Assembly: GCF_028476545.1 (NCBI RefSeq)
Contig: NW_026731985.1
Span: 718,501-782,500, forward strand
Reading direction: 5' to 3'
Origin: Physella acuta
Taxonomy: Eukaryota; Mollusca; Gastropoda; Physidae
Length of the DNA: 64,000 nt
The notes beneath the pieces were generated by a model. The model was not told the origin of the DNA, searched no databases, and saw nothing but the letters and a program-made list of their open reading frames with translations. Both the position numbers and the translations under genes were made by a program. Within the stretch, counting starts at the first letter, position 1; each line of letters begins with the position of its first letter. Shown piece after piece: positions 37,159 to 48,400 of the stretch.

Positions 37159-37339
37159 TGAGGTAGATTATGAATACAACGGAGACAGAAGCCATGAGTA
37201 TGTAAACAGCTTTAATTGTTAACCGGCAAGGACGGAAGTACAATGCACAAGGGACATCACTCAAGATAACAATATTATAAATATAACTAATACAGAAGAG
37301 TGAGTTCCCTTGACCTCACAATTATTTCAATCTATTACA
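37159..37339 (-). repeat. 5' LTR of the Ty3/Gypsy fossil
   Basis: A 181-bp terminal repeat, the same length and by eye the same sequence as 33155-33335. It is followed by the second GCCAG at 37340-37344. The primer-binding site lies next to it on the inner side. Confidence 0.93.
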
Positions 37340-37381
37340 GCCAGCATTGGCTTTTGTGCCAAAATAAATAATAGTAATGAT

Positions 37382-37588
37382 CAGTGTTTCTTCCAGACTT
37401 TTTTCTCCGGGGGGGCACTTGAAATCTTCGGGGGGGGGGGGGGGGTAAACTTTCTTCGGGGGGGGGGGGCGGACACTGTTAAAAGTATATATTTTCTATA
37501 TAAATTATATAAATTTCATTTTGTTCGGGGGGCGGTAAAAATTTTTCGGGGGGGGGGGGGGGGGGGGCGAAGACTGGAAGAAACTCTG
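37382..37588. mobile_element. hAT-type MITE, 207 bp, with G-runs
   Basis: Ends CAGTGTTTCTTCCAG and (reverse complement of the right end) CAGAGTTTCTTCCAG are hAT-like. A perfect 8-bp target duplication, GTAATGAT, lies at 37374-37381 and 37589-37596. The interior has three long G-runs on the plus strand with TTCGGGG repeats between them. Confidence 0.88.
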
Positions 37589-37766
37589 GTAATGATTTTG
37601 ACCAGTTATCTAAAACTTTTATCCTAGAAACGTCGCCAATTGCAGATTTTTTGGATGACTACTGTCACAATGTGATGACCGGAGACAAAAAATTTTCCCT
37701 ACTTTGTATGTGGCGATATGCCAAAAAAATGGCATAGAATTTTCCAGCTCAATATGGGATGTTACC

Positions 37767-38028
37767 CACAGGCGTAGCGACCCTTCCCGGCGCCCGGGGA
37801 CAAACTTTCGATTTTCACCCCCCCCCCCCCCGCCTTAAACTTTCGAATTGCACCCCCTCAAACTTTCGATTTGCACCCCCCCCCTTCAAACTTTTGATTT
37901 GCACCCCCCTCAAACTTTTGATTTCCAAACTTTCAATTACTTTTCCAACCCGTTTTGGCGCCCCTAAGGTCGGCGCCCGGGGACATATGTCCCCCCCCTG
38001 CCCCCCCCCCCCCATCGCTACGCCTCTG
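37767..38028. mobile_element. hAT-type MITE, 262 bp, with C-runs
   Basis: Ends CACAGGCGTAGCGA and (reverse complement of the right end) CAGAGGCGTAGCGA. The 8-bp target duplication ATGTTACC lies at 37759-37766 and 38029-38036. The interior repeats CAAACTTTCGATTTGCACC-like blocks separated by C-runs. The ends resemble those of the MITE at 39112-39703, so they may belong to one family. Confidence 0.88.
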
Positions 38029-38728
38029 ATGTTACCATCCCCATTTGTGGAAATTCGTTGACTTTATACTAAAGGAGCAAGGCTCCAACATGTGCATTAC
38101 GCAAAGGCTACTGTTTAGCAAAACGCATACAAAATATATTGTTAGCCAATTTCGAATTGCAACTGCTGTTGAAGGTTTTAATAAGTATACCATAATAGAG
38201 AATAGAGCATAGCTCATAATCTCTTTTTATAAAATGTTAATTAATTAAAAACTTTCAATTCATAATAAAATGCTGATTTTATGCCTATGTTTTTCTCGCT
38301 TTTAATTATAACTTTTAGTTATCATCTTCATTAGTATTTCCTTATATAAACCTCAATCGGGTTTTTTTGTCCAGGGTTTATGTCCGGGAGCCCAACTCGC
38401 AATGGTGAAGGAACATTTTTTCTATTATTAGGTAATTTTAAGGTTGGATCGCCTTAATAATTGTTGTTTCTTTTCAAATTTTGAAAATAATATATAAACA
38501 AAAACGTGTCATAGATGTAAAGAAAAAAAGTTCTTATATAAAATAATGCCAACGACTCGGGCCATAAAAATAAATGATATATAACCAAGCTTAGATGATT
38601 TTGTGAAAAAAATTAATTTAGTTACTCCCCTAGATATGACCACTATAAAGTCCTACACTCTTGCGTAAAAGTTTTTTGTCGAGAATATTTTGTAAAAATC
38701 GTGTAACTCATGTTGCAAAACCCCCCAC

Positions 38729-38730
<2 letters not shown>

Positions 38731-38786
<56 letters not shown>

Positions 38787-38846
38787 GGGGCACAAAAATA
38801 TTTTTTTTGCGGGGTGGCCCTTTTTTTCTAGTTCTGCCACTGTAGG
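38731..38846. mobile_element. (TA)n tract plus hAT right-end fragment
   Basis: A pure TA tract at 38731-38783 is followed by a stretch ending TCTAGTTCTGCCACTG. That stretch closely matches the right end of the 3.0-kb hAT element at 9606-9660, including the GCGGGG and CCCTTTTTTTCTAGTT blocks. No left end or target duplication was found, so this is a fragment or a copy with an unrecognisable left part. Confidence 0.6.
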
Positions 38847-38848
38847 GA

Positions 38849-39790
<942 letters not shown>

Positions 39791-40127
39791 AAGAAGAGAA
39801 TTATATATATAGATATGCTTAATTTTCAATATTACTTATTTTTAGTCATACCAGCATACATATCTAAATCTAGCTTTAATAAGGTTACAGGGCTGGTTAC
39901 ACCCTGAAAATCATGCAGAAAGCGAAAGACAATTTTATTAAATGAATCTGTACAAGAGTATGCCTATTTTGAGGGTAAATATTACTAAATAATAAAATTT
40001 GTAAGCAAATGATTGTTAAAAACTTTTATAGTACACTTTTTCATTCGTGATTTTTTTTTTTTTTGTGATTTATTTAATACAATAACAGCCTTTTTTTTCT
40101 TAAAATGTTTTAATGTGTGAATTATTT

Positions 40128-40627
40128 AGACTAGATCTAGTCTAGATCTAGATCTAGACTCTAGATCTAGAATTTAGATCTGGATCTCTGATCTAGCACT
40201 GTAGTTGCCAGGAAGTTTTGCCTTATCAGCTGTTCTACATCGGGGATAACTCTGAACTTATTTAGTATTATTTAGCATATTTTAGACATATATTATTTAT
40301 ATCGAGGTCACCCAGGATTGTTCAAAGTAAAGTACTAAGTCGGCCTAGCTGTATTTTTTAAATCTTTTATTTTGTATAGGCTACATTTTTAGATCTAGAC
40401 CTAGATCTAGATTCTAGATTTAAATCAATCAATCTCAATGTAATAAAATTAAAATCATATTAAATTCATGGTTAATTTTAATAATTTTAAATAATTTTAA
40501 TTTTTAATAAATTATTAAAAATTATGCCATGGGGAATTTATTTAGAATTTGCGGCAGTCTCTAGATTTAACTTTAAGTCTAGATCTAGATCTAGAATCTA
40601 GATCTAGATCTAAATTTCTAGATCTAG
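40128..40627. repeat. TCTAGA/AGATCT-rich patches upstream of INPP1
   Basis: Dense overlapping TCTAGA and AGATCT hexamers occur at 40128-40195, 40390-40420 and 40577-40627, about 0.9-1.35 kb before the INPP1 start codon. Confidence 0.75.
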
Positions 40628-40924
40628 GCATCTAGGCCTAATAAATTGTTAACATAATTAATAGTAATATAATATTAATACTAATAGTAATACAGTTAAT
40701 ACTAATAGTAATACTAATGTAATAATAGCCTAGGCTAGTGGCCTAGGGCCTAATTATTTTAAATTTTAATATCACCAAAAAATTCTAAAATGTTTTAAAA
40801 GTGTAGGGTAGGCCTATTATAAAAAGTTTAAAATAATAAAAGTAATGTAGTACTTACTGTAACTATACTTATACTAACTATAGCCAGACTACTATAAATA
40901 TGATAGACTTCTTAAATTAGGAGC

Positions 40925-41200
40925 ATTCTCTTGCGCCCTGGCAGGGGTTGATTTGGTGCCTAGGGCTCCCTAGTGAGCATTACGACACCTACATTAGTTT
41001 TAAAGAGCACCCTACAATAGGGACTAGGTAGCCCATGACATTCGATGACTAAACAGGACCAATCAACTTGCGGCAGTGTAACTGGAAGCCCCAGCGAGCA
41101 CCCAGTGATGCCCTTGACACCTGGGCAGTCAATGTTTTTCATACAGCACGCCTCGGGGTGTCTGGGCAGTAGTGTATACAAACCATGCAATAACAACAAT
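40925..41200. other. GC-richer island of unknown nature upstream of INPP1
   Basis: A stretch clearly richer in G and C than its surroundings, with a 79-codon open frame on the minus strand (40960-41199) that resembles no family I know. It could be a dispersed-repeat fragment or a promoter-proximal segment of INPP1, whose 5' UTR appears to be spliced in from upstream. I cannot decide between these. Confidence 0.3.
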
Positions 41201-41483
41201 GATTAAAAAAAATACAGTACCTTCTTTGTTTACATTTAAACAACTCCGTTTTAGAAAACAAGGTCACATTTGTAAAAATACATGATTTGTAATATGTTAT
41301 GTTTCTTTTGATGTTTTACACTCCTAAAAATTACAATTAGTACACATGTAGAACCCCTTGAGTAATGAGATGTGTGTTTGTTTTGTGTAAAACCCATTGA
41401 ATAACGAGATGGGGTGATGGATATGCTAGTACTTTCTATAAAACATTCAACTCATTATGTAATTTTTCTGTTTGTTTTCCAGA

Positions 41484-44225
41484 ATGCAAGTTTCTGAGAT
41501 TTTAAACTTACTTTTGAAAGTGGCTTCCAAAGCTGCACAGATTGCCATCATTATAAGGAAAGAGAAACCTCTTGTCGAGCTGCTAATTCAAGAGAAGACT
41601 GGCATTGAAAAAAATTGTAGATTTTTTCATGATTTTAAAACATTAGCAGATGTTTTAATTCAAGAAACTGTTCGCCATTATATCAGTGAAAAGGTTCATT
41701 ATATTTTTGTTGAATTTGTTGCTCACTAAATTTCCTTAATCTCTATATGTAGCATTTATAATTTACAATATTATATATTCAGCCAACATCTTATAAATAT
41801 AACACTTTTTCCACATCATTTTCCACACAAACTGCTTAATTCATTTATTTACAAGATTCCTTTTTAAACATCTGAAAAGTTTTGCTTTACCATAAAATGC
41901 ACATAACGAGTTTAACATGGTTAAGTTTTTAGGTATAATTAAATTTTAATTATGGTTAGGGTTGAGACTTCATGTTAGGTGAAGTTGCAGTAAACATCAG
42001 GCATTATGACAGGTCATTGCTAAATAAACAATTTTAAAAGGTTGATGTATTTAAACTCATGTTAATTCTTGCTTAGTCAACTTTTGAACACTTTCAGGTA
42101 CCCAATATTGGTGCACATATATATGGTGAAGAAAGTAACCAATTTACAAATGTGGTTGGAGATTCAGTGATTGTGAAAGTATGTGATACATGTGAGGAGA
42201 CACAAGGATTACTTAGTAAGGTCCAGTCTATGCATTATTTTTCTAAAGACATAATAAATCATTTTGATACCTTTGAGATTTAAAAGCATAAAACATGAAC
42301 GATAATCTGTCTTTTGTATTAAAAACTGTCGGCAAGCATTTTTTACAGTTGTTTTACAGAAACATATTTACTTTAAAATGACATGTCTGATTTTATAACA
42401 ACAGACCAATTTAAAAAAAAAAAAAATCAATATATAATTTCATCAGACTGTTATTAATGTTAAATGATTAATAAGTATTATAACTAAACTATGGACATCT
42501 ATGAAGTGCACTGTTTAAAACCTTGCTTAAAGACAATACATGTGCATTAATCACTGCATTATTTATTTCCTGAAACTGTAGGCTCTATGTTGAATAAATG
42601 ATAAAATTGATATTTTCAGGTAAAGTTTTGAATGGAAACATTGAAGCAGCTGAACTTCTAGCAAAGGCTGTTCACAAAAATGTGAATAATATTTCACTAG
42701 TTGATGTGGCTTGTGATGTTGATGTAGATACCAGTGACTGTGGGATTTGGATTGACCCAATTGGTGAACAAATATTTACATTAATTTTTAATCACTTGTT
42801 TTACAAAATAGATATATTCATTCTCAGAATTGAATTGCCCTGAATCTCAAACAAATTATTTCTTATCTTAAATTTAAAATTAGAGGCTTTAAAAATAATA
42901 TGGAATTTGCTGTATCTTTAAATTCTAGTATAATTACGTATGTTGGTTTTATTTTGCACAATTTTGCAACACAGTCTTGAAATTTGTATTATTTATAAAA
43001 AATCTATATTAATTTTTAATAGATTTGTAAGGGAAATAGCTATTAACTTTAAGGATGAGTGTTAACTATATGAAGAACAACTGAACTAAATTTAGCTACT
43101 TTTCAAAGGTAAATAATTTTAATATATTTTAATTTTTAGAAAAATTATATAACCCATGTATTTTGTTTTTATATTTGTTTAAGATTCAACTGGTCAATAC
43201 ATAAAAGGAAGCACTGGTGTTAAAGATGAGTATGGAATGGTGGTTGATGGTTTACAGTGTGTAGCAATCTTAATCGGAATGTTTCAAAAATCCACTGGAA
43301 AGCCCATTATTGGTGTTTCTGTTCAACCTTTTGCAGAATACTGTAAAGAAACAAATGAGTATGATAAATATTGTTAAAGCTTGATTTTCTGCCTTAGGAT
43401 TTTTTTGAAATTTTAATATATATATATATACAACATTGCACATTTTATAATGTTTTACTTGTCACCTGGTACTAGTAAGACATTTAAAAGACACAAAAGT
43501 GTATACTATTTTATTCACCGAGTTTGGTGAAAGGGAATAACAGACAGTTTCTATACACTATAGGCTTTTCATGTCTAGCTTTTTTTTAAATTGAAAGCTA
43601 ATCATCTGCTAATGTATTTATGTGTCTAAATATAAATGTAATACAATATTTCTATTAACATTTAAAAGCATAAAACTTGTGATTTTATTATTTAAAAAAA
43701 TTATTTTTCAGTTGGTCCTCACAGACCGTTTGGGGAATATGTTACAAAGATATTAAACTGACATCACTCCAACCAGTACAAGATATTCCCAGTGAAGAAG
43801 CCAGAATAGTGCTAAGTAACAGTGAATCTGAGCATGTCCTTGATGCACTTTCATCAAAGTTCCGACTTCTGTATGCTTCTGGAGCTGGATACAAAATTTT
43901 AGCCACTGTTCTAGGTTTGGCAAATGCTTATGTTCTTTCTCATCGCTCTGTCTACAGGTGGGATTGCTGTGCTGGTCATGCCATACTTTTAGCCCTGGGT
44001 GGGGGGATTATTAGTTATAAACATGCGTTGGAGGCAGCTAATAAGTCTGAGTCAGCTTTGACTGAGGAAGATCTAATAAAACTTCAGGTTAACTATGTAA
44101 GTTTAGGAGGTGCAATCAGTAATAGAAGGGCATCTATATCTGATGGTACAGAAAGCCTACCAGGAATTATTGCTTACCGCTGCAATAGCGATGCCCTGAA
44201 AATTCTAGATGTGCTTAAGACTTGA
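41484..44225 (+). CDS. INPP1: Inositol polyphosphate 1-phosphatase, complete, 5 coding exons
   Basis: Exons 41484-41693, 42098-42215, 42620-42763, 43184-43358, 43712-44225 join in frame to 386 residues; human INPP1, as I remember it, has 399. The enzyme removes the 1-phosphate from inositol 1,4-bisphosphate and 1,3,4-trisphosphate, feeding inositol recycling in the cytosol. It belongs to the magnesium-dependent, lithium-sensitive phosphatase family, and the family motifs are present: GEES (80-83), WIDPIDST (153-160) and WDCCAGHAIL (299-308), plus FKTLADVLIQE near the N-terminus. The ATG sits one base after a splice-acceptor-like TTTGTTTTCCAG, so the upstream exon is probably non-coding. The exon 1 donor is GTTCAT, a weak match to consensus, but the joined protein (ISEK/VPNIG) aligns with the family. 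No motif residue appears missing. Confidence 0.96.
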
Positions 44226-44291
44226 TTATTAAATTCTTACCACGATTAATGGAAAACTACATTTATCTTATTCAAATTTTCTCCACATTAA

Positions 44292-44297
44292 AATAAA
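44292..44297 (+). terminator. Candidate poly(A) signal of INPP1
   Basis: AATAAA lies about 67 bp after the stop codon at 44223-44225. It is the first candidate in a very AT-rich downstream region, so a later signal could also be used. Confidence 0.45.
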
Positions 44298-44299
44298 AA

Positions 44300-45365
44300 A
44301 TGCATTTAAATTTCTAAAAATGTAACGATAAATTACACTGGCAATTTCTATATTTTATAATTTTCCACTAAGGCATTTTGTAAAACTATTAGCTGTTTTA
44401 TTAAAGGTTTCTAACCAGTTTAACAGTTATCTATCTGTGCAATATTTGCTAGCTTTTTTTTAAACGTGGATAAAACTTTATTTAGTTTTTAAATTTCATT
44501 TACTATTTTAAAACAGTTTTTGTGACAATTGTACATCTTTAGAAAGATCAATTAAAGATTTATTTTAAACATTTTTAAAATTAAAAATGTATTTTGCTTT
44601 AAAAAAAGTTGAGTCTCCAAAAACAAATTTTAACCCCTCCAAAAATATAATAACAGTATTTGATGTACATTATATTCAGCGGATGATGAACATATTATTT
44701 AATGTTATTAATATTGTTTTTTATTAACTCATTTTAGAAAAACTCTATTATTAAAAGTTCTAAAGTTTCAGATAAACAAACTTTCTAGGAAAAAAAGCAT
44801 TTGAATTTCCACAAGTTTTTTTTTAGGCAAATAGTACTCTTTTTAAAATGAATTTACTTGATTATGCAACACATGATACATTTCTATATAAACCATTACC
44901 CTGTTACATAAAGTCTTTAAAATGTCACCACATGTATGGAAGCTTTACTAACTTTGGTATTGTATCACTGTAATTTTTGTAAAAAAAAATGTTGGCACTA
45001 AAGGAACAAAGATTGTACTAACACATATTACATATTTATATTTTTTTAAAAACAACAGCAATTTATTAGTAAAATGACCCTCAGAAATTCTCTACTAACT
45101 TTATATATAGCATATTTAAAATTAAAAATAACTCTTACCTGATAATCTGTCTTGGAACTTTTACAACGATGTAAAGTTATTTATCCATGAATCTAAGTTA
45201 CTTATTTATTAAAACAAATATTGACTCAGCATGTTAGCCCTCTGAGATTTATTGGACTATATATAACTTATTTACAGTTTGTTTAAATATTAGATTTAAA
45301 GTATTATGTTGTTTTTATATATTATATATTATTATATATAGTGTAAAATGTATACTAAAATGTAT

Positions 45366-45455
<90 letters not shown>

Positions 45456-48400
45456 GTGTGTATGCCTGATTCTGTATTAAGTTGTAGAGCAATTTAATAA
45501 TTTTTAAGGATCAACAACAGAAAATATGATGTGAGAATGCATTTTTTGCATTGGCCTGATAATTAGATTTGTGATAGTGTTATTTCTGTATATATGTGCT
45601 TTAAAGCTTATTCATATGATGCTGGCATCAAAAAAGTTAATTTAAAAAATATTTTTAAAATGTTTAAAAAATGTGTCAGTTAACTTAAAAATATAATTGC
45701 ATTTATTTCTGTATTCTTTACACGTATTTTTATATATTAGATATTTGTTACGTTTTAAAGAGAAAAAAAATTATACGTAATACATAAAGAAGAAAAAATA
45801 ATACATATAACCATATTATTAAGTAGAAATGGACTATATTATACGAAAAGTTATAATAATAAAACATTTTAAAAGTTTAAAATAAACAATCATTTAAATT
45901 TACTGAAGATAAGGAAATATATTTACACTATCTTCTTTGTAACATTTAGCAATTGTAAAATTGTAATAGTAAGTTGATGTTTATCAAGTTTTAAAAGCCA
46001 TTATTACCATTAATTCTTTACAATCCATTTATACTAACATACTCCTTCCTATCCCAAACTAGTTTGCCACAAGTAAAGCCATTTCACATAGTATCTGCAA
46101 TTTATTAATTAATGTACTGCTTGGCTATTAAACTTGTGAACACCGACTTCTTATTAGCACCTAGTAATTTCACCTTTTGTTTATTTATAATATCGTATAA
46201 CCATTAAATTTAAGTTCAATGATTGACATTGGTAAACATGGGTCATAATCAATTTTAAAAGTTTGACCACAAACTATTATAAGTAAAATCTGAAACTTAC
46301 CAACCTTGTTGTGTTATTTTGCCATTTGAAGTTTGCAGTTGTATACTGTTTAAATGCTTTATTTATCCAATAGAGTTTTAACCATTCTGATATATTACCT
46401 TTTAATAGAATATAAGATTTTACTGTCTCAAAACATTTTGAGTTTTGACATATAATATTAATAGTTGTATTCAATATTAAACTTCAAATATATGCTCAAT
46501 GTGTATAGTATTTTATTAGACAATGACTATCAATGTCACACTTTTTTTATTTTGAGATGAACAGCTCAGGAAAAGTTAAGCTCATTTCTAAAAAATGTAA
46601 GTAGGTGGTTGCCAAGGCAGCAGCATCATTAGGGTAGGGAGGTGATTTAGTAGTGCAAGTAAGAACTTGTCCAGCTACTGATTGTGAATACAGCTATAAA
46701 AAGATTGTAATTAAAAAAAAATTAAAAGCATTTACATTAGATTTTAGTTACCTAAAGCATTGCAGTATATTTTAATGTATTAAAGTTAAAAAAAAAAAAG
46801 TACTAAACTCTAAGCCAAGGTAAATAATGCAGCTAGACTATTTGGTTTTGGTTTGGATTGACATTAAGTTTAGATGGGTGCTTAATGTCAGAAATTGGGT
46901 TTGATTAGACAATGTATGTTTTATGTTGCTGAATTTGCTGTAAAGGTTATGGTTAGCATTAGGTTTAAGCTATGATTTTTTTGTTTTCTGTTTTACATAA
47001 GTTGAAGGTTTGTGCTCATTGGTTGGCTAATATTTGATGTTATGGTTTTTCATTTATGTATTAGTGTTAGTTTATACTCCTGGCTTAGGTTGGACTAGCA
47101 CGAAGTTTACGTGATAAAGTTAAGCTTAACTTTACTTGAGTTTATGGTGGGTTGTTTTAGTGTACACTGTTTTCCGACTTGATCAAAACCTTTACTAAAT
47201 CTTGTACATGAACATTTGTAGTCTCTGGATGATTGCTTTTAGACCTTTTTTTTATCCATTTATGTACACAAAATTAAGTGTAAAATCTTTTGTACTACAC
47301 CTACCTGGATCAAATTTTGTTAAACCAATTTGAAGTGCATAATACTGTCCTGTGGTCACATGACCTAGTTAATTAATACAAAATATTTGTTGCCATCGAA
47401 ACATTCGTATGCCTTCATTTCTAGTGATACATTTTCAGGAACAGCACCTGTGAAATTTCACTGTTGTCTTTTTGCTGTAGTTAATGTTCATTTTTCTCTT
47501 CAAGTGTTGGTACTGTCACTCACCAAAAAAAGTTAATCAATAAACAGCCTTAATAAAATGTGTTCTTTTTTTCTTTAAACTAAACAACAGGATGAAAGTG
47601 GTGATAGTAAAATCTATGGGTTGACAAAACTCGCCAATGCCTCTAGGTGCTGTTACCAACTTTAATATTATACAGTATTTATTTTCAATTCATTGTATTC
47701 AAATATTTGCAAACTTCTTCATGACTTAGCTCTTAAATGATGTTAAGATATACTAACAATAAAAATAAATAAAAAATTATTTTACTTTATTAAGAATAAC
47801 TTATTAAATAATGAAAGCTAACACAAGATTGCTGTCATGTGTGTATTTGAAATAAATACAAAAACCAGTTTTAAGAGGTACAAAACAATAAAATACAGCC
47901 ACATAGATAAGTGCTCTCTTCAAATCATATTCACACTTCACATATTCAATAATGGTCCTCTCAAAATGAAAGGTTCAGCAATATTCAACTAGGATGTAGA
48001 ATACACAATGCAAATAAATGCATCAGCACACATTGTACACTGTAACTATAAGAATGTTCCTTTTTATTTACATCTCTTGCTATTTAAACATTGCCACTGT
48101 CATGACACTCATTCTCTATTACAAAAGTGAATGTTACCTAGGTCAGTTTTTCTAATTTGTAATGAACTACTTCAATTACTGACCTTTATTTTGTGCATAA
48201 TTAGCTAAGTTCAATACCAAAGAAGCAAGTGTAAGCCAAAACAAATATTTAAAAGCAATCAACAGTGTAATTAAATGTTGTTTATAATAGTTACATTGAG
48301 GCTAATAACTTTTACAGTTAGATAACAATGCAGTGGGTGACAAACTCAGAACAACTCTTTGAAATGGCAAAACCCCATACATAATTATTTTAAAAAAACA

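Larger units (their letters stand above)
33155..37339 (-). mobile_element. Ty3/Gypsy LTR retrotransposon fossil, young, not whole
   Basis: The two LTRs of 181 bp (33155-33335 and 37159-37339) look identical to me, begin TG and end CA, and are flanked by a 5-bp target duplication, GCCAG. On the minus strand the primer-binding site at 37144-37156 (TGGCGACGAGGAT) fits a serine tRNA as used by Mag/SURL-type elements, and a purine tract precedes the 3' LTR. Parts seen: a gag-like region with a CCHC knuckle, protease, reverse transcriptase and RNase H in one long frame (34222-37065), and the C-terminal part of an integrase (33518-33985). The coding region is not whole, with about one break. Identical LTRs imply very recent insertion. 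Confidence 0.93.
32870..38395. mobile_element. Inverted-repeat (foldback-like) composite filled by later insertions
   Basis: A 31-bp segment containing CGATTGAGGTTTATATAAGG at 32932-32962 recurs inverted at 38331-38361. Outside each arm are related CCCTGGACA-AAACCC motifs (about 32870-32930 and 38362-38395), and inside there is weaker inverted similarity. Without the Ty3/Gypsy element (33155-37339) and two hAT MITEs, about 870 bp of original interior would remain. It may be an old inverted-repeat transposon or two unrelated inverted copies of one repeat. Confidence 0.5.

Noticed and set aside
37310-38061. Open frames rich in Gly or Pro on both strands
   Set aside because: They arise from G-runs and C-runs inside two hAT MITEs.
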